From RYN-230 sp963813975 (GTDB lineage: Bacteria; Actinomycetota; Actinomycetes; Streptosporangiales; Streptosporangiaceae): 64,000 nucleotides of DNA. Position 1 is the stretch's first letter. The number at the start of each line of letters is the position of its first letter. Positions 42,333 to 49,840 of the stretch are shown piece after piece. The notes below the pieces were generated by a model. The model saw only the letters and a program-made list of their open reading frames with translations. It did no database searches and was not told the origin of the DNA. The stretch spans positions 558,001-622,000 of the forward strand of contig CAWFAP010000007.1 in assembly GCA_963813975.1 (NCBI GenBank), read 5' to 3'. The position numbers and the translations under genes were made by a program.

Positions 42333-43236
42333 GCTGTCCGCTCCCCGCGGGGACGCCCCGGCCACTGCGGATGCCGCAGTCCTGGCCGCGCATGCCCGGC
42401 CCCGGAACGGTCTTCGCACCTGGCTGCGGCTGCTGGGCTCGGAGCTGCGCCTGATGTTCCGGCGCTGGCGCAACCTGGCCCTGCTCGGCGTGCTCATCGT
42501 GCTGCCCGTGGTGCTCGGTATCGGGCTGCGGGTGTCCTCCCCGGACGGCGGCGGCGGCGGGCCGAACGCGTCGTTCTTCGCCCAGCTGGCCGGGAACGGG
42601 GTGTTCCTGTCCTTCCTGGCCCTGACCATCCTGCTCACCCTGGTGCTGCCGCTGGTGATCGCGGTGGTGGCCGGTGACTCGATCGCGGGCGAGGCGGGCC
42701 TGGGCACGCTGCGCTACCTGCTCACCGTGCCGGCCGGGCGGACCCGGCTGCTGTCGGTCAAGTACACGGCCGTGGTCATCTTCGGGCTGGCGGCGTGCCT
42801 GCTGGTGTCGGCGGTGTCGCTGATCATGGGGGCGATCCTGTTCCCGATCGGGCCGGTGACGCTGCTGTCCGGGACGACCGTGTCCCTCGCGGACGGCCTG
42901 CTCCGGCTGCTCTACGTCACGCTATACGTGGCCGCGGGGATGGCCGGGCTGGCCGCGATCGGGCTGGCCATCTCGACTCTGACCGAGCACGCTATCGGCG
43001 CGATCGCCGCCATCCTGGTGCTCGCCGTGGCCAGCGAGGTGGCCGACAACGTGTCCCAGTTCGCGGTGATCCACCCGTACCTGCCGACGCACTTCTGGCT
43101 GTCGTTCGACTCGCTGCTCCGCGCGCCGATCGACACCACCACGCTGCTGCACGGGCTGCTGTCGTTCGCGGCTTACATCGTGGTCTTCGGCTCGATCGCC
43201 TGGGCCCGCTTCACCAGCGCCGACGTCACCAGCTGA
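42319..43236 (+). CDS. ABC-2 type transporter permease
   Basis: 305 residues with six membrane helices, starting near residue 52 (LALLGVLIVLPVVLGIGL). The central part shows the ABC-2 pattern VVAGDSIAGEAGLGTLRYLLTVPAGRTRLLSVKYTAV, where the cytoplasmic loop meets the ATPase. It completes the exporter with the preceding ATPase. It ends one base before the convergent GAF-ANTAR gene. Confidence 0.92.
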   Translation: MSTAELSAPRGDAPATADAAVLAAHARPRNGLRTWLRLLGSELRLMFRRWRNLALLGVLIVLPVVLGIGLRVSSPDGGGGGPNASFFAQLAGNGVFLSFLALTILLTLVLPLVIAVVAGDSIAGEAGLGTLRYLLTVPAGRTRLLSVKYTAVVIFGLAACLLVSAVSLIMGAILFPIGPVTLLSGTTVSLADGLLRLLYVTLYVAAGMAGLAAIGLAISTLTEHAIGAIAAILVLAVASEVADNVSQFAVIHPYLPTHFWLSFDSLLRAPIDTTTLLHGLLSFAAYIVVFGSIAWARFTSADVTS

Positions 43237-43237
43237 A

Positions 43238-43975
43238 TCAGCCCCGGGCGGGCGCCGTCCAGGCGCGCGGGTCGAGGCTGCCGTCCACGGCGGCCCGGGC
43301 CACGTCGGTGAGGCGCAGGTTGGCATTGCGGGCGTAGGCCCTCAGCCGCGCGAACGCCTCGGTCAGGTCGACGCCGGCCCGTTCGGAAATCACTCCCTTG
43401 GCCTGCTCGATCACGATGCGGCTGGTCAGCGCGGCAGACAGCTGCTCGTTCAGGCGCTGGGCCTCGGTGCTCGCCCGATGCTGGAGGATGCTGAGCGTAG
43501 CGAGATCAGCGAAGGCGCGGGCGACGACAAGGTCCGCCTCCTCGATCGGGGTGCGGGTCGCGCTGAGCAGATTGAGCGCGCCGAGGGTCACATCCCGCAG
43601 CCGCAGTGGCAGCGCCACCGCCGACTGGAAACCGGCGCGGACGGCGTGCGTGGAGAATAGCGGCCAGGGGCCGGACCCCGCCCGCAGGTCCTCCTGGCCG
43701 ACCCGCTCGCCGCTGCGGAAGGCGTCCTGGCAGGGACCTTCCTGGGCCTGGATCTCGAACAGTTCCAGCAGGCGCATCGTCTCGCTGGAGGAGGCGACCA
43801 GGCCGAGGCTGCCCGAGGGAGAGGCCAGCATCACCCCGGCGGCGGAGACGGCAAGCAGGCTGACACACCGGTCCGTGAGCCCGGTCAGCAGGTCGACGAC
43901 GTCGTAGTCGTCCACCAAGGTGTCGGCCATCTCGACCAGAGAGTGCACCACGTCGGCTTCTCGGGTCATCCTCAT
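43238..43975 (-). CDS. GAF-ANTAR transcription antitermination regulator
   Basis: 245 residues. A GAF domain (about 25-165; AAGVMLASPSGSLGLVASSS, GPCQDAFRSGE) is followed by an ANTAR domain (LNEQLSAALTSRIVIEQAKGVISERAGVDLTEAFARLRAYARNANLRLTDVA). ANTAR domains bind two-hexaloop RNA motifs and prevent transcription termination. It is 46 bases downstream of a second GAF-ANTAR gene in the same direction. Confidence 0.92.
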   Translation of the reverse strand: MRMTREADVVHSLVEMADTLVDDYDVVDLLTGLTDRCVSLLAVSAAGVMLASPSGSLGLVASSSETMRLLELFEIQAQEGPCQDAFRSGERVGQEDLRAGSGPWPLFSTHAVRAGFQSAVALPLRLRDVTLGALNLLSATRTPIEEADLVVARAFADLATLSILQHRASTEAQRLNEQLSAALTSRIVIEQAKGVISERAGVDLTEAFARLRAYARNANLRLTDVARAAVDGSLDPRAWTAPARG

Positions 43976-44021
43976 CCCTCCCTTCTGAGCGGAGCCCCCG
44001 CGGGGGGCCTGGTGGCCCGGT

Positions 44022-44714
44022 TCATCCGAGCCGGAGCCTGTGGGCGATGACGTCCTGGGCCACGTCGGCGAGCAGCCGGTCGTTGCTGAAGGCGAACGCC
44101 CGCAGGCGGATGAGTGCCTCGGTGACAGTGATACCTTCCTGCACCGAGACTATTCCTGCCGCGTTGTGCACGGCGAAATGGAAATCGGCTCCGGCCTCGA
44201 GCACCTCGGCCACCACGCCAGACGGCGCCCCCGCCTGCGCGTCCAGCACCCAGCGGGCGGTCACGTCCGCCAGCACCAGCGCGTCGGCGTGCTGCTCGGC
44301 GGTGAGCTCGCCGGGCCGGTCGCGGTACAGGTTGAGCGCCCCGAGGCGCACCGTGCCGGCCCGCAGCGGGAACCCGAACACCGCGCGCGCACCGGCCTGC
44401 AGCACGGGCGGCGTGAACGCGAGCCACCGGCGGGTCTGCGGGTTCGCCAGGTCGGGTTCGGTTACGGTCCTGTCGTGCTGGTAGGCATCGACGCAGGGAC
44501 CTTCGCCCAGCGTGTACTGCAGATCTTCGATCAGCTCGCTGACCTTGTCACTGGAGCACAGGGACCCGCCGGGAATGTCACCGGACATGAGCATGACTCC
44601 CACGCCGTTAGACCCGGTGATCCGGGGGCCTACCGCGCACAGCCGGGCGGCCGGCCACACGCTTTCCCCGTCGGACAGTTCGGCCAGTACCCTGCGCAGC
44701 CGGTCGCCGGGCAT
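44022..44714 (-). CDS. GAF domain protein with ANTAR-like C-terminus
   Basis: 230 residues. The GAF domain (about 15-160) has VGVMLMSGDIPGGSLCSSDK, LGEGPCVDAYQHDRTVTEPDL and ARAVFGFPLRAGTVRLGALNLYRDRPG. The C-terminal helices (VHNAAGIVSVQEGITVTEALIRLRAFAFSNDRLLADVAQDVI) correspond to ANTAR, with a divergent first helix. It is paired with the GAF-ANTAR gene downstream. Confidence 0.9.
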   Translation of the reverse strand: MPGDRLRRVLAELSDGESVWPAARLCAVGPRITGSNGVGVMLMSGDIPGGSLCSSDKVSELIEDLQYTLGEGPCVDAYQHDRTVTEPDLANPQTRRWLAFTPPVLQAGARAVFGFPLRAGTVRLGALNLYRDRPGELTAEQHADALVLADVTARWVLDAQAGAPSGVVAEVLEAGADFHFAVHNAAGIVSVQEGITVTEALIRLRAFAFSNDRLLADVAQDVIAHRLRLG

Positions 44715-45715
44715 GTCAGCGATCCGACCCCAGGCCAGGACGGCCCGTGCCCGCGCTACCGCCGCAAACGTTCACCAGCTGACTCCTCGCCCGTGGAAGG
44801 AAAGCGTCAGCTGGGACCGGACTCGGCGTCTTTCCGGGCCCGGACCTCCGGGCCTCGTGCTCACGCTACCGCCCCGAGGGTGGTCCGGCGCCCCGGACTG
44901 CGGGTGCGCGGCCGCCGGATCACCGCCGGCAGCGGCGGTCGGTCCCGGAGGTGTTACTGCGCGGCGGATTGGCCGGGAGATAATTCCGGGCCGCCTTCGA
45001 ACAGGATGACCCGGAGGTGCTGGCCGCCGGCCGGTGCATCGCCGACCAATGATCGGTTCATCGCTCAGGCTCCTCGGACTTGGTCCGGCCAGGAACAGGC
45101 CGTGCCACCGGGGTCCTGAGCGACGCGGTCGCCCGCATTCCGCACGGGCATGCGGAGTTGCTGCGGGCACCTCCATCCACACGCTACGCCGGTGTCCCGG
45201 TTCCGGGTACCCGCACGAGGTGACGGCCGGCCCGCGTGCCCGGTTCTCGCGGGCGGCCCGCAGTCCCGGGCCGCATGCTCCGCCGGCCGCCCCGGCTCGC
45301 GGCCGGCGGAGGGCGCAGGACGGCTGACCAGGTGGTGAGTGCGCCTGTACACCAAAGCGTCGGAAGGGTAGCCTAAGGGCCACTGCTCCGGACCCAGGCA
45401 GGTATGACCACGCATTGACTGGTGGTTGTGCAGCCAGGGGCCGGTTTTTTAATCCACCGAAATCTCAAAGCGGACATAGCCGGCGACGTAGGCCACACCA
45501 TTCCGGGGACGGGCCGGGTCCGGGGGGCCGTTCCTGGGTCAGCCGTGGCGTGCTTATGCCCGGTAGGAGACCGCCGGGGCGTCTCCTGCCGGATCCGACC
45601 GGCAGCGCCGTGCGCCAACGGTGCTGGCCGGCCGGTCTGGGCTGGCCGTGACCGGGAAACGGACCTGGCCGGATGATCGTGGTGGCGGAGGAAGGGTCAG
45701 CGGCGGAGGGGGTCG
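44715..45715. other. 1.0 kb region without a convincing gene
   Basis: Open frames here are Arg/Pro-rich and have no recognisable motif or ribosome site. The base composition dips at 45446-45470 (GGTTTTTTAATCC). It holds the promoter of the GAF-ANTAR pair and the 3' flank of the acyl-CoA synthetase gene. A decayed gene or a non-coding RNA cannot be excluded. Confidence 0.5.
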
Positions 45716-47479
45716 CTAACCCTTCAGGCCCGGGAAGTCCTCTTCCCAGAACTCCGTGTGGCCGCGCGGGCCGGTGGGCGCGGCGGGACCTGGTCCCGCC
45801 GCGCCTGGCTGGCCCAGCCGCCCCGTTTCCCGGGCGCGCAGTTCCACCCGGCGGATCTTGCCGGAGATCGTCTTGGGCAGCTCGCTGAACTCCAGCCGGC
45901 GGATCCGCTTGTACGGGGACAGCCGCTGCCGGGTATAGCCGAGGATCGCGAGCGCCGTCTCCGCGGACGGCTGGAACCCGGCCGCGAGCGTGACATACGC
46001 CTTGGGCACCGCGAACCGCATCGGGTCCGGCGAGGGCACCACGGCCGCCTCGGCCACCGCCTCGTGCTCGATCAGCACGCTTTCCAGCTCGAACGGCGAG
46101 ATCCGGTAATCCGACGCCTTGAACACGTCGTCGGTCCGCCCGATGTAGGTCAGGTACCCGTCGGCGTCCCGGCTGGCCACGTCCCCGGTGTGGTAGTAGC
46201 CGCCGCGCATGGCCTCGGCTGCCCGTTCCGCATCGCCGCGGTACCCGGTCATCAGGCCGAGTGGCCGCCGGGCCAGGTCCAGGCAGATCTCCCCCTCCGC
46301 ACCGGGCTCCCCGGTCAGCGGGTCAACCAGGGCCACGGTGTACCCGGGCAGGGGCCGGCCCATGGACCCGGGCCGCAGCGGCTGCGCCGGGGAGTTGCCC
46401 ACCTGGGCGGTGGTCTCGGTCTGCCCGTAGCCGTCCCGGACCGTGATCCCCCAGGCCCGCCGGACCTGGTCGATCACCTCGGGGTTCAGCGGCTCACCCG
46501 CGGCCACGCACTCGCGCAGGCTGCTGACGTCGCAGGCGCCCAGGTCGGCCTGGATGAGCATCCGCCAGACCGTGGGCGGCGCGCAGAACGTGGTCACCCC
46601 GCAGCCGCCGATCGCGTCCATCAGCGCCTGCGCCGAAAACCGCTCGTAGCCCAGTACCAGCGCGGTCGCGCCCGCGTTCCACGGCGCGTACACGTTGCTC
46701 CACGCGTGCTTGGCCCAGCCGGGGGAGGAGATGTTCAGGTGCACGTCGCCGGGCTGCAGCCCGATCCAGTACATCGTGGACAGGTGGCCAGCCGGGTAGG
46801 AGGCGTGCGTATGCTCGACCAGCTTCGGCTGGGCCGTTGTCCCGGACGTGAAATACAGCAACAACGGATCTGCCGCGTAAGTCGGGCCGTCCGGCTCGAA
46901 GTGGGTGCCCGCGGCGGCCGCCTCCGTGTAGCCGTGCCAGCCGCCCGGCGGCGTGGCCCCCGGCGTGGTGCTCACCGCGACCCGGGTCCAGTCTCCCGGG
47001 ACCTCCGCGAACCGCGGCGTGTGCCCGTACTCGGTGATGACGTGACGCACGTCGCCGCGGGCCACCCGGTCGGCCAGGTCCTCCGGGCCGAGCAGCGTGC
47101 TGGCCGGGATGATCACCACGCCGAGCTTCATCGCGGCCAGGATGATCTCCCATAGCGGCGCGATGTTGCCCAGCATCAGCAGCAGCCGGTCGCCCCGCCG
47201 GGCGCCGAGGCCGCGCAGCCAGTTGGCCACCTGATTGGAGCGGGCGGCCATCTCCCCGTAGCTGATCCGGGCGGCGGCGTCCCCGTCGGCCACGATGCGC
47301 AGCGCGCCCCGGTCCGGGTGCTCGGCTGCGATCACGTCGAACCAGTCCAGGGCCCAGTTGAACTCATCGAGCTGCGGCCAGGAGAACCCGGCCAGCGCGG
47401 CCGGGTAGTCCTCGCGGTGGCGCAGCAGCAGGTCCCGGGCGTCACGGAAGGCTTGGTTCGGTGAGTGCGCGTCGGTCAT
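45716..47479 (-). CDS. AMP-dependent acyl-CoA synthetase
   Basis: 587 residues from the ATG of MTDAHSPN; the frame extends 29 codons further but those residues look non-coding. ANL superfamily motifs: LLLYFTSGTTAQPKLVEH (ATP loop), VRDGYGQTETTAQVGNSPAQPLRPGSMGRPLPG, YYHTGDVASRDADGYLTYIGRTDDVFKASDYRISPFELESVL hinge, and the catalytic lysine near the end in LPKTISGKIRR. The overall build resembles medium-chain or benzoate-type acyl-CoA synthetases. The substrate is not clear. Confidence 0.93.
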   Translation of the reverse strand: MTDAHSPNQAFRDARDLLLRHREDYPAALAGFSWPQLDEFNWALDWFDVIAAEHPDRGALRIVADGDAAARISYGEMAARSNQVANWLRGLGARRGDRLLLMLGNIAPLWEIILAAMKLGVVIIPASTLLGPEDLADRVARGDVRHVITEYGHTPRFAEVPGDWTRVAVSTTPGATPPGGWHGYTEAAAAGTHFEPDGPTYAADPLLLYFTSGTTAQPKLVEHTHASYPAGHLSTMYWIGLQPGDVHLNISSPGWAKHAWSNVYAPWNAGATALVLGYERFSAQALMDAIGGCGVTTFCAPPTVWRMLIQADLGACDVSSLRECVAAGEPLNPEVIDQVRRAWGITVRDGYGQTETTAQVGNSPAQPLRPGSMGRPLPGYTVALVDPLTGEPGAEGEICLDLARRPLGLMTGYRGDAERAAEAMRGGYYHTGDVASRDADGYLTYIGRTDDVFKASDYRISPFELESVLIEHEAVAEAAVVPSPDPMRFAVPKAYVTLAAGFQPSAETALAILGYTRQRLSPYKRIRRLEFSELPKTISGKIRRVELRARETGRLGQPGAAGPGPAAPTGPRGHTEFWEEDFPGLKG

Positions 47480-47630
47480 GAGGTCATCGTGGCAGGTGCC
47501 CCCCGCGATGGGAACGCGGTCGCCGGTCCCGGGGCGATTGCGGAGAAGCCGGGTCACGCTCCGCAACTCCGCGGACTGGCCGGTTAATCACATTTCGCCC
47601 CGGGACATTTCGCCAGCGAGCGAGCCAGCC

Positions 47631-47647
47631 AGGCAGGCAGGCAGGCA
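47631..47647 (+). repeat. AGGC simple repeat
   Basis: Four tandem AGGC units lie in the gap between the acyl-CoA synthetase start and the NmrA-like gene end, followed by a partial further pair. Confidence 0.7.
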
Positions 47648-47663
47648 CGGCAGGCAGCGATGC

Positions 47664-48470
47664 TCACGCTGCGCTGCCGCTGTCTGGCTGGGTGGCGAGC
47701 CATTCCCCGAACGTCGGCCCGGCCAGCTTGGCGTGCGGTCCCGGGAGCAGCGAACCACTGGCGGCAGCCTCGCTGTCCGGGTCGGCCGCTTTCACCTCCT
47801 CGATCCGGACCTGGTCGCCGCGCCGGGCCGCGACCAGCCGGGCCAGGCGGGCCAGGTTCTCCTCGCACGGGCCCGCGAGCTCCGGGATCAGCGCCCCGGC
47901 GGACTCGGCCGCCCGCGCGGCCGCGAACTCGGCCTGGGGGCTGGTGGCCATCGCGGCGAGGACCTCGGCGACGGTGCGGGCGGCGATGATCTGGGTGCGC
48001 ATCTCCGGCAGGTAGATCACGTCGCCCTGCCGGCCCATTTCCATGAGGACGCCGACGAGCTCGTGGAACTGGGCGACGCGCAGGATCCTCGTGGGCACCG
48101 GGCCGGCCAGCGCGGCCTGCTCGTGGCCGAGCTTGGCCGACCCGTAGCCGCCGGTGGCCTTCTGGATCCCGATGATCGAAACGACCACGTACCGGGCCGC
48201 GCCGGCCAGCTCGCCCGCCTGCTGCAGGTTCCTGGCGGCGGTGGTGAAGAATTCGGTGGCGGGCCGCTGCCCGGAGCTCGGGCCGGCGGTGACGTCGATG
48301 ATGGCGTGGGCATCCTTGAGCGCCTCGGCGAGGCCGTCCCCCGTGATGACGTCGACGCCGGCCGACCGGGAGATAGGGACGACCTCGTGTCCCGACGCGC
48401 TGAGCACATCGACGACATGACGCCCGAGCCGCCCGGTGGCGCCGGCCACGGCGATCTTCGCTTGATGCAT
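47664..48470 (-). CDS. NmrA-like NAD(P)-binding protein
   Basis: 268 residues. The Rossmann motif IAVAGATGRLGRHVVDVLSASGHEV starts the protein, and IIDVTAGPSSGQRPATEFFTTAARNLQQAG follows. It lacks the catalytic YxxxK of true dehydrogenases in the usual place, as in NmrA/atypical SDR proteins that bind NAD(P) as a signal or reduce quinones. AGGAGG lies 6 bases before the ATG. It is divergent from the SigJ-type sigma gene at 48649, as an SDR gene accompanies the paralogous sigma gene at 30194. Confidence 0.9.
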   Translation of the reverse strand: MHQAKIAVAGATGRLGRHVVDVLSASGHEVVPISRSAGVDVITGDGLAEALKDAHAIIDVTAGPSSGQRPATEFFTTAARNLQQAGELAGAARYVVVSIIGIQKATGGYGSAKLGHEQAALAGPVPTRILRVAQFHELVGVLMEMGRQGDVIYLPEMRTQIIAARTVAEVLAAMATSPQAEFAAARAAESAGALIPELAGPCEENLARLARLVAARRGDQVRIEEVKAADPDSEAAASGSLLPGPHAKLAGPTFGEWLATQPDSGSAA

Positions 48471-48648
48471 GGTTGCCTCCTGTGGCGTTGCGTGCTGCCG
48501 TACTGGACGAACACGAGATGCCGGCGACCCGATCGGCGTGACAGCGCGGTGATGTGACGTGGGCCACCGGTTGCGGGTGTCACACAGCGGCGAGGACCGG
48601 CGTCTTGTGGGTGTGGCACAGTCGAGAGCGATCAGGCAGGAGCCAGCG

Positions 48649-49575
48649 ATGAGTGAGCGCAGCGAGCCAGCAACGGGCGCAGCCGGGCCGCTCGCTGGCG
48701 GCGGCCGCACGGACCCGGCTACCGCGGCGTTCGTCGCCTACCGCAACCTGCTGTTCACCGTGGCCTATGAGATGCTCGGCTCGGCCGCCGACGCCGAAGA
48801 CGTCCTGCAGGAGACCTGGCTGCGGTGGGCGGGCGTCGATCTGGGCACGGTGCGGGATCAGCGTGCCTACCTGGTCAAGATCACCACCCGCCAGGCGCTG
48901 AGCCGGCTGCGCACGCTCGGGCGGCGCAAGGAGTCCTACGTCGGCCCCTGGCTGCCCGAGCCGCTGCTGACCGCGCCCGACGTGGCCGAGGATGTCGAGC
49001 TGGCCGAGAGCGTCTCGATGGCGGTGCTGCTGGTGCTGGAGACGCTCACGCCCACCGAGCGGGCGGTGTTCGTGCTGCGCGAGGTGTTCGCTCTGGAGTA
49101 TGGCGAGATCGCCGAAGCCGTCGGCAAGAGCCCGGCCGCGGTCCGCCAGATCGCGCACCGGGCCCGGGCACACGTCGCTGCGCGCCGTCCGCACACGGTC
49201 GTCTCCCCGGCCCAGACCCAAGGCGCGCTCGAGGCGTTTCAGCGGGCGGTCGAAACGGGCGATCTGCAGAGCCTGCTCGACACCCTCGCGCCGGATGTCG
49301 TCTTCCTGAGTGACGGCGGCGGAGTCGTGCCAGCCGCCCTGGCGCCCGTCGCGGGGGCCGACACCGTGGCCCGCATACTCGGCCGGATCGCCACCGCAGC
49401 CTCGCTGCAGCCCGCACAGGTCAACGGCTACCCCGCGCTGATCATCCGGCTCAACGGCGAGATCGACACCGTCATCGCGGTGCGCATCGGCGACGGCCTC
49501 ATCACCGGGCTCTACGCCGTGCGCAATCCCGAGAAGCTGTCGCATATGGAGCGGGAGACCGCTCTGCGCCGCTGA
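48649..49575 (+). CDS. ECF sigma factor, SigJ type with SnoaL-like C-terminal domain
   Basis: 308 residues from the ATG of MSERSEP, with AGGAG at 8 bases; the frame extends 30 codons upstream. Region 2: YRNLLFTVAYEMLGSAADAEDVLQETWLRW. Region 4: LTPTERAVFVLREVFALEYGEIAEAVGKSPAAVRQIAHRARAHV. The C-terminal SnoaL-like part has FQRAVETGDLQSLLDTLAPDVVFLSDGGG. Closely similar in layout to the factor at 30194-31117, down to the LREVF and SDGGG/GDGGG segments. Confidence 0.94.
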   Translation: MSERSEPATGAAGPLAGGGRTDPATAAFVAYRNLLFTVAYEMLGSAADAEDVLQETWLRWAGVDLGTVRDQRAYLVKITTRQALSRLRTLGRRKESYVGPWLPEPLLTAPDVAEDVELAESVSMAVLLVLETLTPTERAVFVLREVFALEYGEIAEAVGKSPAAVRQIAHRARAHVAARRPHTVVSPAQTQGALEAFQRAVETGDLQSLLDTLAPDVVFLSDGGGVVPAALAPVAGADTVARILGRIATAASLQPAQVNGYPALIIRLNGEIDTVIAVRIGDGLITGLYAVRNPEKLSHMERETALRR

Positions 49576-49840
49576 GCCCGGGACCCCCCGGAAACGATCG
49601 ACGCCGGTGAACGGGTTCCCGCCGATGCTCCCGGATGCCACGCCGCAGGGTTCCGCCGCGGGACTTTCCGGGCGCCCAGCCATGACCGCGGGCCCAGGGT
49701 CTTCTCCGGAGCCCGGTACGGCGTGCTGCCGCAGTTTCCACCTGGCCCCGGCGCATCCGCCTGGTCCGGTGTCCGGCGGGGTCCCGCCGCGCCGCGCCGT
49801 CGTGCTCGGGTTGTCGCCCCTGCGCGGTAGGTTTCCGGAC

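Noticed and set aside
44772..45383. 203-codon leftward frame in the 1 kb gap
   Set aside because: Arg/Pro/Gly composition typical of non-coding high-GC frames; no ribosome site or motif.
45440..45470. T-run considered as a rho-independent terminator
   Set aside because: No stem precedes the T-run on the strand on which either neighbouring gene is transcribed.
49607..49840. N-terminal extension of the DinG-like frame
   Set aside because: Low-complexity residues without conservation signs; kept only as an alternative start.
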